From contig NZ_DASUCC010000041.1 in NCBI RefSeq assembly GCF_035762905.1, positions 62,001 to 126,000 on the forward strand: a DNA stretch of 64,000 nt, read 5' to 3'. Below, piece by piece: positions 42,341 through 50,839 of this stretch. The position numbers and the translations under genes were made by a program. Position 1 is the stretch's first letter. Each line of letters starts with the position of its first letter. The notes under the pieces were generated by a model, which made no database searches, had not been told where the DNA came from, and saw only the letters and a program-made list of their open reading frames with translations. The DNA is from DASYTH01 sp035762905. Lineage in GTDB: Bacteria > Actinomycetota > Actinomycetes > Mycobacteriales > Pseudonocardiaceae.

Positions 42341-44755
42341 ATGGCGACCACCAGGACGACCAGGGCCGGCCGGGGCGGCACCCGAACGAGTGGGCGTTCG
42401 ACCCGGCCGGCGTCCGCGCGCACCCGTGGCCGGCCGGCGAACCGCCGTCGCAACCGCGGCCCGCTCGCCCGGTTTCTGCTCGGCACCTGGAACCTGCTGG
42501 CCAAGGGGGTCGGCGGGCTGGCCCGCACGGTCGGCCGGACCAGGGACATCGAGGCCGAGGTGCGCCGGGACGGGGTGGCGTTCGCGCTGATCGCGGTCGG
42601 CGTCGTGGTCGGTGCCGGCATCTGGTGGCGCACCGGCGGGCCGGTCAGCATCTGGCTCGAGCACGGCGTGCGCACCGTGATCGGGGCCGCCGCGGTGGCC
42701 CTGCCACTGGTGCTGCTGGTGGTCGGGATCACGCTGATGCGCTCGGACCCGCAGCCGGACAAGCGGCCCCGGCTGATCATGGGTGCGCTGCTGTTCACCG
42801 TGGCCCTGCTCGGCGTGCTGCACCTGTTCAGCGGCCTGCCCGCGGACAACGACGGCCGGATGTACGCCGGCGGCGCGCTCGGCTTCGTGTTCGGCGGGCT
42901 GTTGGCCATGGGCGTGACCACCTGGGTGGCGCTGCCGCTGCTCGCGCTCGCCATCGGGTTCAGCGTGCTGGTGTTCACCGGCACCCGGATCAGGGACATC
43001 CCCACCCGGCTGCGCGAGCTGGGCGTCGACCCGGAGTGGCAGGAGGAGAACGAGGCCCCCGAGGAGGCCGTCGAGGAGCCGAAGCCGCGCCGGCCGGCCC
43101 GGCGCCGGCAGGCGTCCATGGCCGACCCGGAGCAGGAGCCGCTGCCGCTCGAGGACCCCCCGGCCAAGCCCGCGCCGCGGGTCCCGGCCAAAGTCAAGGA
43201 GCACGCGCCGGCCAAGGAGCCGCCGCCCGGCAAGCTGACCGTGACCCGGGTGGTGGACGGCGACTACAAGCTGCCCCCGCCGACCCTGCTCGAGCTGGGT
43301 GCCGCGCCCAAGGCCCGCAGCCGGGCCAACGACCTGATGATCGAGGCGATCAGCGGGGTGTTGGACCAGTTCGACGTGGACGCCCAGGTGACCGGGTTCA
43401 CCCGGGGCCCGACCGTGACCCGGTACGAGGTGGAGCTCGGCCTCGGCGTCAAGGTGGAGAAGATCACCGCGCTGACCAAGAACATCGCCTACGCGGTGGC
43501 CACCGACAACGTCCGGCTGCTGGCGCCGATCCCGGGCAAGTCCGCGGTCGGCATCGAGGTGCCCAACAGCGACCGGGAGATGGTGCGGCTAGGCGACGTG
43601 CTGCGCTCCCGCACCGCCGTCGACGACCTGCATCCGATGGTGATCGGGCTGGGCAAGGACATCGAGGGCCACATGGTCACCGCCAACCTGGCGAAGATGC
43701 CGCACCTGCTGTGCGCCGGGTCCACCGGCTCGGGCAAGTCCAGCTTCGTCAACTCGATGCTGGTCTCGCTGCTGGCCAGGGCCACCCCGGACGAGGTCCG
43801 GATGATCCTGATCGACCCGAAGATGGTCGAGCTGACCCCGTACGAGGGCATCCCGCACCTGATCACCCCGATCATCACCCAGCCGAAGAAGGCCGCCGCC
43901 GCGCTGTCCTGGCTGGTCGAGGAGATGGAGCAGCGCTACCAGGACATGCAGGCCAACCGGGTGCGGCACATCGACGACTTCAACCGCAAGGTGAAGTCCG
44001 GGGAGATCACACCGCCGCCCGGCAGCGAGCGGGAGTACCGGCCGTACCCGTACATCCTGGCCATCGTGGACGAGTTGGCCGACCTGATGATGACCGCGCC
44101 GCGGGACGTTGAGGACGCCGTGGTGCGGATCACCCAGAAGGCCCGCGCCGCCGGCATCCACCTGGTGCTGGCCACCCAGCGGCCCTCGGTGGACGTGGTC
44201 ACCGGACTGATCAAGACCAACGTGCCGTCCCGGCTCGCGTTCGCCACGTCCTCGCTGATCGACTCCCGGGTCATCCTGGACCAGCCCGGCGCGGAGAAGC
44301 TGATCGGCATGGGGGACGGGCTGTACCTGCCGATGGGCGCGTCCAAGCCGCGGCGCGTCCAGGGCGCGTTCGTCACCGACGAGGAGATCGCCGCGGTCGT
44401 CGGGTTCTGCAAGAACCAGGCCGAGCCCGACTACACCGAGGGCGTCACCGCCGCGAAGGCCGGCGAGGCACGGGAGATCGACCCGGACATCGGCGACGAC
44501 CTCGACGTGCTGTTGCAGGCCGCGGAGTTGGTGGTCACCTCCCAGTTCGGCTCCACCTCGATGCTCCAGCGCAAGCTCCGGGTCGGCTTCGCGAAGGCCG
44601 GCCGCCTGATGGACCTGCTGGAGACCCGCGGCATCGTCGGCCCCTCCGAGGGCTCCAAGGCCCGCGACGTGCTGATCAAACCGGACGAGCTGGACGGCAC
44701 CCTCGCACTGATCCGCGGCGGCCCGCCGCCGAGCGACGACGAGCTGTCCGAATAG
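42341..44755 (+). CDS. ftsK: DNA translocase FtsK/SpoIIIE
   Basis: This 804-residue septum-located motor pumps chromosomal DNA during division. A basic disordered N-terminus precedes four membrane segments (about 85-210), an acidic/Pro linker, and the RecA-like motor. The motor has Walker A GSTGSGKSS, Walker B YILAIVDELADLMM and ATQRPSVDVVTGLIKTN. A C-terminal gamma winged helix (QFGSTSMLQRKLRVG) reads the KOPS polarity signals. Position beside argA and pgsA matches the mycobacterial arrangement. Confidence 0.96.
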   Translation: MATTRTTRAGRGGTRTSGRSTRPASARTRGRPANRRRNRGPLARFLLGTWNLLAKGVGGLARTVGRTRDIEAEVRRDGVAFALIAVGVVVGAGIWWRTGGPVSIWLEHGVRTVIGAAAVALPLVLLVVGITLMRSDPQPDKRPRLIMGALLFTVALLGVLHLFSGLPADNDGRMYAGGALGFVFGGLLAMGVTTWVALPLLALAIGFSVLVFTGTRIRDIPTRLRELGVDPEWQEENEAPEEAVEEPKPRRPARRRQASMADPEQEPLPLEDPPAKPAPRVPAKVKEHAPAKEPPPGKLTVTRVVDGDYKLPPPTLLELGAAPKARSRANDLMIEAISGVLDQFDVDAQVTGFTRGPTVTRYEVELGLGVKVEKITALTKNIAYAVATDNVRLLAPIPGKSAVGIEVPNSDREMVRLGDVLRSRTAVDDLHPMVIGLGKDIEGHMVTANLAKMPHLLCAGSTGSGKSSFVNSMLVSLLARATPDEVRMILIDPKMVELTPYEGIPHLITPIITQPKKAAAALSWLVEEMEQRYQDMQANRVRHIDDFNRKVKSGEITPPPGSEREYRPYPYILAIVDELADLMMTAPRDVEDAVVRITQKARAAGIHLVLATQRPSVDVVTGLIKTNVPSRLAFATSSLIDSRVILDQPGAEKLIGMGDGLYLPMGASKPRRVQGAFVTDEEIAAVVGFCKNQAEPDYTEGVTAAKAGEAREIDPDIGDDLDVLLQAAELVVTSQFGSTSMLQRKLRVGFAKAGRLMDLLETRGIVGPSEGSKARDVLIKPDELDGTLALIRGGPPPSDDELSE

Positions 44756-44848
44756 GACCAACGTCACGTAACCGGGGTGTCAACATCTCGGTCCTATCTC
44801 GACGGTGTCCCGAATCCGACGGCGTCGTTGCCGTAACTCAGTCCACAA

Positions 44849-44890
44849 GGGATTCTTCCGATCCCTGCCAACGCAGGGACATCGGAAAGG
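44849..44890 (+). promoter_or_regulatory. Overlapping hairpins in the 5' region of the DUF5684 gene
   Basis: CCGATCCCTGC at 44858-44868 pairs with GCAGGGACATCGG at 44873-44885 (two-base bulge), and the 3' arm abuts the GGAAAGGA ribosome binding site. A competing hairpin, GGGAT (44849-44853) with ATCCC (44861-44865), uses the same bases. Two exclusive folds next to a ribosome binding site suggest a switchable leader. Confidence 0.45.
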
Positions 44891-44897
44891 ATCTTTA

Positions 44898-45314
44898 ATG
44901 GACGACTTCACCACCACGACGAGTGTCGACTCCGGTGCGCTCCTCATCACAGGCGTGATCGGGCTCGCTGTGGGTGTGTTCCTCATCGCGGCGATGTGGC
45001 GCATGTTCAGCAAGGCCGGTCGGCCGGGCTGGGCCGCGATCGTGCCGATCTACAACATCTACGTGATGTGCAAGATCGCCGGCAAGTCGGGCTGGTGGGT
45101 GCTGTGGCTGTGCATTCCGATCGTCAACATCGTGACGTCGATCATCTTCTCGATCGATCTCGCCAAGGCGTTCGGCAAGGGCGCCCTGTTCGGCTTCTTC
45201 GGACTGTGGATGTTCGGTTTCATCGGTTACCCGATCCTCGGCTTCGGCCCCGCCCGGCACGTCGGTGCGGGCGACCGGCCCGCCGAGCCGGCCGCGGTCC
45301 CGGCGCAGGTCTGA
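44898..45314 (+). CDS. DUF5684-type small membrane protein
   Basis: This 138-residue protein has three to four membrane segments. The conserved segment GRPGWAAIVPIYNIYVMCKI followed by GKSGWWVLWLCIPIVNIV is the DUF5684 pattern, seen in proteins often annotated as signal-peptidase-associated. Function is unknown. The ATG 44898 is preceded by GGAAAGGA. GC content of the leader is lower than the surroundings. Confidence 0.75.
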   Translation: MDDFTTTTSVDSGALLITGVIGLAVGVFLIAAMWRMFSKAGRPGWAAIVPIYNIYVMCKIAGKSGWWVLWLCIPIVNIVTSIIFSIDLAKAFGKGALFGFFGLWMFGFIGYPILGFGPARHVGAGDRPAEPAAVPAQV

Positions 45315-45341
45315 AGGGCTGAGTAGTCCTACCCGTTTCCC

Positions 45342-45369
45342 CCGGCCCGCGGAACGTTCCGCGGGCCGG
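45342..45369. terminator. 28-bp perfect palindrome, probable terminator
   Basis: The two 14-base halves CCGGCCCGCGGAAC and GTTCCGCGGGCCGG are exact reverse complements with no loop bases in between. It follows the DUF5684 gene by 27 bases and is followed by TTCGGTCTGTTGTT. It probably ends the upstream transcript. Confidence 0.7.
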
Positions 45370-45404
45370 TTCGGTCTGTTGTTGCGACCGACCGAGGAGG
45401 GGAA

Positions 45405-45740
45405 ATGGTTGAGGACAACGGGAAAGCGCGGGAAGGCTTGGCCTGGGGGATGGTCGTGCTGCTGGCCATCGGATTCCTGATGGTGGCCGCGGTCGCGATG
45501 ATCGCCGGCCTGGCGACGACCGCCTGCACGACGGCGCACAAACGCCTCATCTGCGACCCGCTCGCGCACCGGGTCGCCCTGTGGACGCCACCCACCGCCC
45601 TCGCGTCCGGGCTCGCGATCCTCGGCTTCGGGGGGCACCGGGCCGTGCGCACCGGCCGCCCCACCGGCCCCTGGCAGGTCGCCGCCTGGGGTGTCCTGGT
45701 GGTGGGCTTCATGGTGTCCTACGCGATCACCACCGGTTGA
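45405..45740 (+). CDS. Small hypothetical membrane protein
   Basis: This 111-residue protein starts at ATG 45405 with the strong ribosome binding site GAGGAGGGG. It has three hydrophobic segments (GMVVLLAIGFLMVAAVAM, TALASGLAILGF, AAWGVLVVGFMVSYAI) and two cysteines in the first loop (TTACTTAHKRLICD). No family is recognised. It stands alone between the palindrome terminator and convergent argA. Confidence 0.6.
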   Translation: MVEDNGKAREGLAWGMVVLLAIGFLMVAAVAMIAGLATTACTTAHKRLICDPLAHRVALWTPPTALASGLAILGFGGHRAVRTGRPTGPWQVAAWGVLVVGFMVSYAITTG

Positions 45741-45744
45741 CCGG

Positions 45745-46254
45745 TCACAGCTCGAGCAGCATTCGGGCGTTGCCGAGGGTGTTGGGTTTGACGTAGGGGA
45801 GGTCGAGGAACTCGGCGACGCCCTCGTCGAGCGAGCGGCGGATCTCGTCGTAGACCTCGGGGGAGACCGGGGTGCCCTCGATCTCCACGAAGCCGTGCGC
45901 GGCGAAGAAGCTGGTCTCGAAGGTGAGCACGAACAGCCGGGCCAGGCCCAGTTCCTTGGCCCCGGCGATCAGCGCGTCCACCAGGACGTGGCCGATGCCC
46001 TTGCGGGTCACGCCGGACCGCACGGCGATCGTGCGCAACTCGCCGATGTCCTCCCACAGCACGTGCAGCGCGCCGCAACCGACGACCTGCCCGGACTGCT
46101 CGGCGATCAGGAACTCCTGGACGTCCTCGTACAGGGTGACCAGCGGTTTGGCCAGCAGTACCCGCCCGACGTAGCCGTCGATGATCGCCTTGATGGCCCG
46201 TACGTCGGTGGTGCGCGCCCGCCGCACGAGCAGCTCCGGGTTCCCAGTGTTCAT
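45745..46254 (-). CDS. argA: Amino-acid N-acetyltransferase (GNAT, ArgA type)
   Basis: This 169-residue GNAT enzyme probably makes N-acetylglutamate, the first step of arginine synthesis. It has the short stand-alone form known from Mycobacterium (Rv2747), where argA also neighbours ftsK. The acetyl-CoA loop is VRSGVTRKGIGHVLVDAL, and LVTLYEDVQEFLIAE, HVLWEDIGELRTIAV and FETSFFAAHGF are typical. Confidence 0.88.
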   Translation of the reverse strand: MNTGNPELLVRRARTTDVRAIKAIIDGYVGRVLLAKPLVTLYEDVQEFLIAEQSGQVVGCGALHVLWEDIGELRTIAVRSGVTRKGIGHVLVDALIAGAKELGLARLFVLTFETSFFAAHGFVEIEGTPVSPEVYDEIRRSLDEGVAEFLDLPYVKPNTLGNARMLLEL

Positions 46255-46365
46255 TGGGATCCATTGAACACCGACGGCCTATTGACAGTGATCGCGTCCC
46301 GACCCAGAGTGGACGGCACCGGATAGCGTCTTGCTTGTACGCATTGCGGACACTCGGGAGTACCC

Positions 46366-46896
46366 ATGGCGGTCGACGCTCGTCAGCTCCGCAACTGTCT
46401 CGGCCACTTCGCCACCGGCGTCACCGTGGTCAGCTGCGAGCACGAGGGCCGGCCGCACGGCGCCACCGTCAACGCCTTCGCCGCGGTGTCCCTCGACCCG
46501 CCGCTGGTCATGGTGTCCCTGGACCGCCGGTCCCGGGCCGGCGGCTACCTGGGGCAGCGCCCGTTCACCGTCAACGTCCTGCGCGAGCGGCAGACCCGGC
46601 TGGCCCGGCACTTCGCCGGCCAGGCCAGGGCCAGCGCGGTGGAGTGGGCGATCTCCACCGCCGACCGGCCGCCCCGCCTGGTCGGCTCGCTCGCCGTGTT
46701 CGAGTGTGAGCCGTGGCGGACCTACGACGGCGGAGACCACCAGCTGTTCCTCGGCGAGGTCGTGGACTTCGAGTACCACGGCGGCGACCCGCTGGTGTTC
46801 TACCGCGGGCAGTTCCGCCACCTGCTCGCGCCGCTCGACGAGACGCTCTGGCTCGGCTCGCTGGACTGCCCGGACCTGAGTTGGATCCTGAACTAG
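46366..46896 (+). CDS. Flavin reductase, small component of a two-component monooxygenase
   Basis: This 176-residue flavin reductase-like protein (HpaC/DszD family) reduces FMN or FAD with NAD(P)H for a partner oxygenase. Motifs: RNCLGHFATGVTVV, GATVNAFAAVSLDPPLVMV, RPFTVNVL, and DHQLFLGEV with the conserved H. The oxygenase partner is not in the window. The next genes are of the hydroxyquinol pathway, so the oxygenase may hydroxylate a phenol. Confidence 0.88.
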   Translation: MAVDARQLRNCLGHFATGVTVVSCEHEGRPHGATVNAFAAVSLDPPLVMVSLDRRSRAGGYLGQRPFTVNVLRERQTRLARHFAGQARASAVEWAISTADRPPRLVGSLAVFECEPWRTYDGGDHQLFLGEVVDFEYHGGDPLVFYRGQFRHLLAPLDETLWLGSLDCPDLSWILN

Positions 46897-46954
46897 CCGG
46901 CGGGCGAGGAGGCACAGAGGTGACCACGCGGCACGACGACCTGAGCCCGTCCAC

Positions 46955-47764
46955 GTGAAGCCGGCCGAGGACAAGGATTACGTACAGTCCCTCGAGCGCG
47001 GGCTGACGGTGATCCTCGCCTTCTCGGACAAGCGGCCGCGGCTCACCCTCGGCCAGCTGGCCAGCCTCACCGGGCTGACCCGGCCGACCGTGCGCCGGCT
47101 GGTGCTCACCCTGGCGCGGTTGGGCTACATCCGCGCGGAGGACCGGGCGTTCTCGCTCACCCCGCACGTGCTGGCCCTCGGCTACGCGTTCACCTCCTCG
47201 CTCAACCTCGCCGAGCTGGCCCAGCCGCACATGGAGGACGTGACCGAGGTCACCAGGCACACCTGCTCGCTGGCCGCGCTGGACGGCGAGGACGCGGTGT
47301 TCCTGCTCCGGGTGCCGTCCCGCCGGGCGATGGCGCACCTGCTGCTCACCAGCACCCGGCTGCCCGCCTTCGCCAGCGCCATCGGCCGGGTGCTGCTCGC
47401 CGGGCTGCCCGATCCCGAGGTGGACTCGTTCCTGCGCAACGCCCGGTTCCCCCGGCTGACCGCGCACACCGAGACCGACCCGGTCCGGCTGCGGCAGATC
47501 ATCACCGAGGTGCGCGAGCGCGGCTGGGAGGTGGTCGACCAGGAGCTGGAAGAGGGGGTCCGGTCGTTCTCCGCGCCGGTGCGGGCCAGCGGCGGCCGGG
47601 TGGTGGCGGCGCTGGGCATGTCGGTCGCGGCCGGGTCGGTGGGCCTGCCGGAGATACACAGCGCGTACCTTCCGGCCATCGTCAAGGCGGCGGGCGCGAT
47701 CAGCAGCCGGCTGGGCGCCAGCTACCACCCGAACGGACAGCGGGAGAACACGGCCAATGCGTGA
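46955..47764 (+). CDS. IclR-family regulator (PcaR/PobR-like)
   Basis: This 269-residue protein has an N-terminal winged helix (RLTLGQLASLTGLTRPTVRR) and a C-terminal IclR effector domain (TRHTCSLAALDGEDAVFLL, ASAIGRVLLAGL, RERGWEVVDQELEEGVRS). The YVQSLERGLTVILAF opening is typical of the PcaU/PcaR/PobR branch that controls protocatechuate and hydroxybenzoate genes. It probably activates the operon that starts with the overlapping thiolase gene (8-base overlap). Confidence 0.9.
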   Translation: MKPAEDKDYVQSLERGLTVILAFSDKRPRLTLGQLASLTGLTRPTVRRLVLTLARLGYIRAEDRAFSLTPHVLALGYAFTSSLNLAELAQPHMEDVTEVTRHTCSLAALDGEDAVFLLRVPSRRAMAHLLLTSTRLPAFASAIGRVLLAGLPDPEVDSFLRNARFPRLTAHTETDPVRLRQIITEVRERGWEVVDQELEEGVRSFSAPVRASGGRVVAALGMSVAAGSVGLPEIHSAYLPAIVKAAGAISSRLGASYHPNGQRENTANA

Positions 47765-48974
47765 GGCAGTCATCTGCGAGCCGGTCCGGACGCCGGTCGG
47801 CCGGTTCGGCGGGGTGTTCCGGGACGTCCCGGTCACCGCGCTGGCCGCGACCGTGGTCCGGGAGTTGTTGGCCCGCACCGGAATCCCGCCGGCAGCGATC
47901 GATGACGTCCTGTTCGGACAGTGCTATCCCAACGGTGAGGCGCCGGCGCTCGGCCGGATCGCCGCGCTGGACTCCGGGCTGCCGGTCGAGGTGCCCGGGT
48001 TGCAGGTGGACCGGCGGTGCGGGTCCGGCCTGCAGGCGGTGCTGGACGCGGCCATGCGGGTGCAGACCGGGGTGGCCGACCTGGTGCTGGCCGGCGGCGC
48101 GGAGAGCATGAGCCAGGTGGAGTTCTACTCGGCCGAGATGCGCTGGGGCGTCAGCGGTTCCGGGCTCGAGCTGCACGACCGGCTGGCCCGGGCGCGGGTC
48201 AGCGCGGGCGGGGTGTTCCATCCGGTCGAGGGCGGGATGCTGGAGACCGCGGAGAACCTGCGGCGGGAGTACGCGATCGCGCGGGAGGAGCAGGACGAGC
48301 TGGCGCTGACGTCGCACCGGCGCGCGGTGGCGGCCATCGAGGACGGCCGGTTCGCCGAGGAGATCGTGCCGGTGACCGTGCCGGGCCGGCGCGGAAAGCC
48401 GGACACCGCCGTGGACCGCGACGAGCACCCGCTGCCGGACGCCAGCCTGGCCGCGCTCGCGGCGCTGCGGCCGGTGCGGCGCAAGCTCGACCCGGACGCC
48501 ACGGTCACCGCCGGCAACGCCAGCGGCCAGAACGACGGCGCCGCGGTGTGCGTGGTGACGACTCCGGAGCGGGCGGCCGAGTTGGGCCTGCGCCCGCTGG
48601 CCCGGCTGGTGTCCTGGGCGGTGGCCGGGGTGCCGCCGCGGACCATGGGCCTCGGGCCGGTGCCGGCCACCGAGCGGGCGCTCGGCCGGGCCGACCTTTC
48701 CCTGGCCGACATGGACCTGATCGAGCTGAACGAGGCGTTCGCCGCGCAGGTGCTCGCGGTCACCCGGGAGTGGAAGTTCACCCCGGCCGACTTCGAGCGG
48801 ACCAACGTCAACGGCTCGGGCATCTCCCTCGGCCATCCGGTCGGCGCCACCGGCGTGCGCATCCTGACCACACTGCTGCGCGAGCTGGACCGGCGCGGGC
48901 TGCGCTACGGCCTGGAGACCATGTGCATCGGCGGCGGGCAGGGCCTGGCCGCGGTGTTCGAGCGGGTGGTCTGA
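47757..48974 (+). CDS. Thiolase, probable 3-oxoadipyl-CoA thiolase
   Basis: This 405-residue thiolase cleaves 3-oxoacyl-CoA; in this context probably 3-oxoadipyl-CoA to succinyl-CoA and acetyl-CoA (PcaF-like). Nucleophile Cys is in VDRRCGSGLQA, the His in NGSGISLGHPVGATG, and the second Cys in MCIGGGQG. A nearby CoA-transferase would be required and is not in the window. ATG 47757 lies inside the end of the IclR gene. Confidence 0.88.
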   Translation: MREAVICEPVRTPVGRFGGVFRDVPVTALAATVVRELLARTGIPPAAIDDVLFGQCYPNGEAPALGRIAALDSGLPVEVPGLQVDRRCGSGLQAVLDAAMRVQTGVADLVLAGGAESMSQVEFYSAEMRWGVSGSGLELHDRLARARVSAGGVFHPVEGGMLETAENLRREYAIAREEQDELALTSHRRAVAAIEDGRFAEEIVPVTVPGRRGKPDTAVDRDEHPLPDASLAALAALRPVRRKLDPDATVTAGNASGQNDGAAVCVVTTPERAAELGLRPLARLVSWAVAGVPPRTMGLGPVPATERALGRADLSLADMDLIELNEAFAAQVLAVTREWKFTPADFERTNVNGSGISLGHPVGATGVRILTTLLRELDRRGLRYGLETMCIGGGQGLAAVFERVV

Positions 48975-48975
48975 C

Positions 48976-50019
48976 ATGCGGTCGTTCCGCTACCAGGCGA
49001 TGCCGAGCCGGGTGGTGTTCGGTGCCGGCAGCAGCCGGCGCGACCTCGGCTCCGAAGTGGACGAGCGCGGGCACCGGGTGCTCCTGATCACCACCAAGCG
49101 GGCCGAGCCGCTGGCCGCGGCCCTCGTCGCGCCGCTTGGTGACCGGGTGGTGGGGGTGTGCACCGATGTGCAGGAACACGTCCCACGGGAGACGGCCGAT
49201 GCGGCACGGACAGCTGCGCAGGAGGCTGCGGCCGATTGCCTGCTGAGCATCGGCGGGGGTTCGGTGGTCGGCACCGCCAAGGCGGTGGCCGTGGAGGCGC
49301 GCTTGCCGATCGTGGCGGTGCCGACCACGTACTCCGGCTCCGAGATGACCCCGACCTGGGGCGTCACCGAGGGCGGCCGGAAGCGCACCGACCGGTCGCT
49401 GTCCGCCTTGCCCCGCACGGTGATCTACGACCCGGAGCTGTTCGTCACGCTGCCGCCCGGCGTGACCGCGGCCAGCGGGCTGAACGCGCTCGCGCACTGC
49501 GTGGGCGCCGCGTACCAGCCCGGCACCGACCCGGTCACCGCGCTGCTCGCGGTGGAGGGGGTGCGGGCGCTGGCCGCCGGGCTGCGCGGCGCGGTCGCCG
49601 ACCCGGCCGACCTGGAAGCGCGCGGCGCCGCCTGCTACGGGGCCTACCTGGCGGGCACCACGCTCGCCGCGGTGGGCCCGGCGACGCACCACCGGATCTG
49701 CCACGTGCTCGGCGGGACGTTCGGCCTGCCGCACGCGCCGACCCACTCGGTGGTGCTGCCCTACGCCGCCGCGCTGGTCGAGGACCGCACGCCGGAGGCG
49801 CTGCGCGGGGTGGCCGACGTGCTCGGCACGCTGCGCGCCGCGGACGGGTTGCGGGCGCTGGCCGAGCAGATCGGCGCGCCCACCTCGCTCGCCGACCTGG
49901 GCCTGCGCGCGGAACAACTGGACCGGGCCGCGGGCGAGCTGGCCGCGGCCGGGATCCTCGACGCCGACGCCGCGCGCCGGTTCCTGGCCGCGGCGCACCA
50001 GGGCGGGTGGGGGGAGTGA
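48976..50019 (+). CDS. Maleylacetate reductase (iron-containing alcohol dehydrogenase family)
   Basis: This reduces maleylacetate to 3-oxoadipate with NAD(P)H. The 347 residues carry CLLSIGGGSVVGTAKA for cofactor binding, VPTTYSGSEMTPTWGVT, and the histidine region THHRICHVLGGTFGLPHAPTH, as in MacA/TcbF. The ATG is one base after the thiolase stop. The partner dioxygenase gene overlaps its stop (GTGA). Confidence 0.92.
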   Translation: MRSFRYQAMPSRVVFGAGSSRRDLGSEVDERGHRVLLITTKRAEPLAAALVAPLGDRVVGVCTDVQEHVPRETADAARTAAQEAAADCLLSIGGGSVVGTAKAVAVEARLPIVAVPTTYSGSEMTPTWGVTEGGRKRTDRSLSALPRTVIYDPELFVTLPPGVTAASGLNALAHCVGAAYQPGTDPVTALLAVEGVRALAAGLRGAVADPADLEARGAACYGAYLAGTTLAAVGPATHHRICHVLGGTFGLPHAPTHSVVLPYAAALVEDRTPEALRGVADVLGTLRAADGLRALAEQIGAPTSLADLGLRAEQLDRAAGELAAAGILDADAARRFLAAAHQGGWGE

Positions 50020-50810
50020 CGCTCACCGACCAGGTGGTGGCCAGCTTCGGCGGCGCCGCCTCGCCCCGGTTCGCCGAGATCATGACCAGCCTGGTCCGGC
50101 ACCTGCACGCGTTCATCGGCGAGGTGCGGCTGACCGAGGCGGAGTGGGCCGCCGCGATCGACTTCCTGACCCGTACCGGGCAGCAGTGCGACGACCGGCG
50201 CCAGGAGTTCATCCTGCTGTCCGATGTGCTCGGTGCCTCGATGGCCGTGATCGACGTGAACCACCCGACCGGCGGCACCGCCACCGAGTCCACCGTGCTC
50301 GGCCCGTTCTTCGTGCCCGGCGCGCCCGAGTTCGCGGCCGGCGAGGACATCTCCGCAGGCGCGCCCGGCACGCCGTGCCACTTCTCCGGCACGGTCCGGT
50401 CCCCGGCGGGCGACCCGGTCCCGGACGCCGAGATCGACGTGTGGCAGTCCGACGAGACCGGCCACTACGACGTGCAGTACCCCGACCTGGATCAGCCCCG
50501 GGGCCGGGCCCGGCTGCGCACCGACGCCAGCGGGGCCTACTCGTTCTCCTCGGTGCGCCCGGAGTCCTACCCGATTCCCCACGACGGCCCGGTCGGCGAC
50601 CTGCTCAAGGCGGCCGGCCGCGGCCCGATGCGCCCGGCGCACATTCATTTCAAGATCACCGCGCCCGGTTTCCGGACCCTGGTCACGCACATCTTCGTGG
50701 CCGGCGACCCGCATCTGGGCTCGGACGCGGTGTTCGGTGTGAAGGACGCGCTCATCACCGGCTTCGACGGCGACCGGGCGTCCTTCGACTTCACGCTGGC
50801 CCGGTCCTGA
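50016..50810 (+). CDS. Hydroxyquinol 1,2-dioxygenase (intradiol ring cleavage)
   Basis: This 264-residue Fe(III) enzyme opens hydroxyquinol (or a catechol) to maleylacetate (or muconate). An N-terminal helical dimerisation domain precedes the beta domain with TVLGPFFVPGAPE. The iron ligands appear in HYDVQYPDLD, ESYPIPHDGP and RPAHIHFK (two Tyr, two His). The downstream product, maleylacetate, is the substrate of the overlapping upstream gene, which favours hydroxyquinol over catechol. The GTG at 50016 overlaps the previous stop. Confidence 0.9.
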   Translation: MTLTDQVVASFGGAASPRFAEIMTSLVRHLHAFIGEVRLTEAEWAAAIDFLTRTGQQCDDRRQEFILLSDVLGASMAVIDVNHPTGGTATESTVLGPFFVPGAPEFAAGEDISAGAPGTPCHFSGTVRSPAGDPVPDAEIDVWQSDETGHYDVQYPDLDQPRGRARLRTDASGAYSFSSVRPESYPIPHDGPVGDLLKAAGRGPMRPAHIHFKITAPGFRTLVTHIFVAGDPHLGSDAVFGVKDALITGFDGDRASFDFTLARS

Positions 50811-50826
50811 CCGCCGGCAGCCCGGT

Positions 50827-50832
50827 TACGCT
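50827..50832 (+). promoter_or_regulatory. -10-like box TACGCT of rimO
   Basis: TACGCT ends 7 bases before GTG 50840 in a 29-base gap without a ribosome binding site. The same box at the same distance precedes the methyltransferase gene at 59725. Confidence 0.45.
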
Positions 50833-50839
50833 GTGAGTC

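Noticed and set aside
46366..50810. Biosynthetic gene cluster
   Set aside because: Thiolase, reductase and dioxygenase fit catabolism. No synthase or tailoring genes are present.
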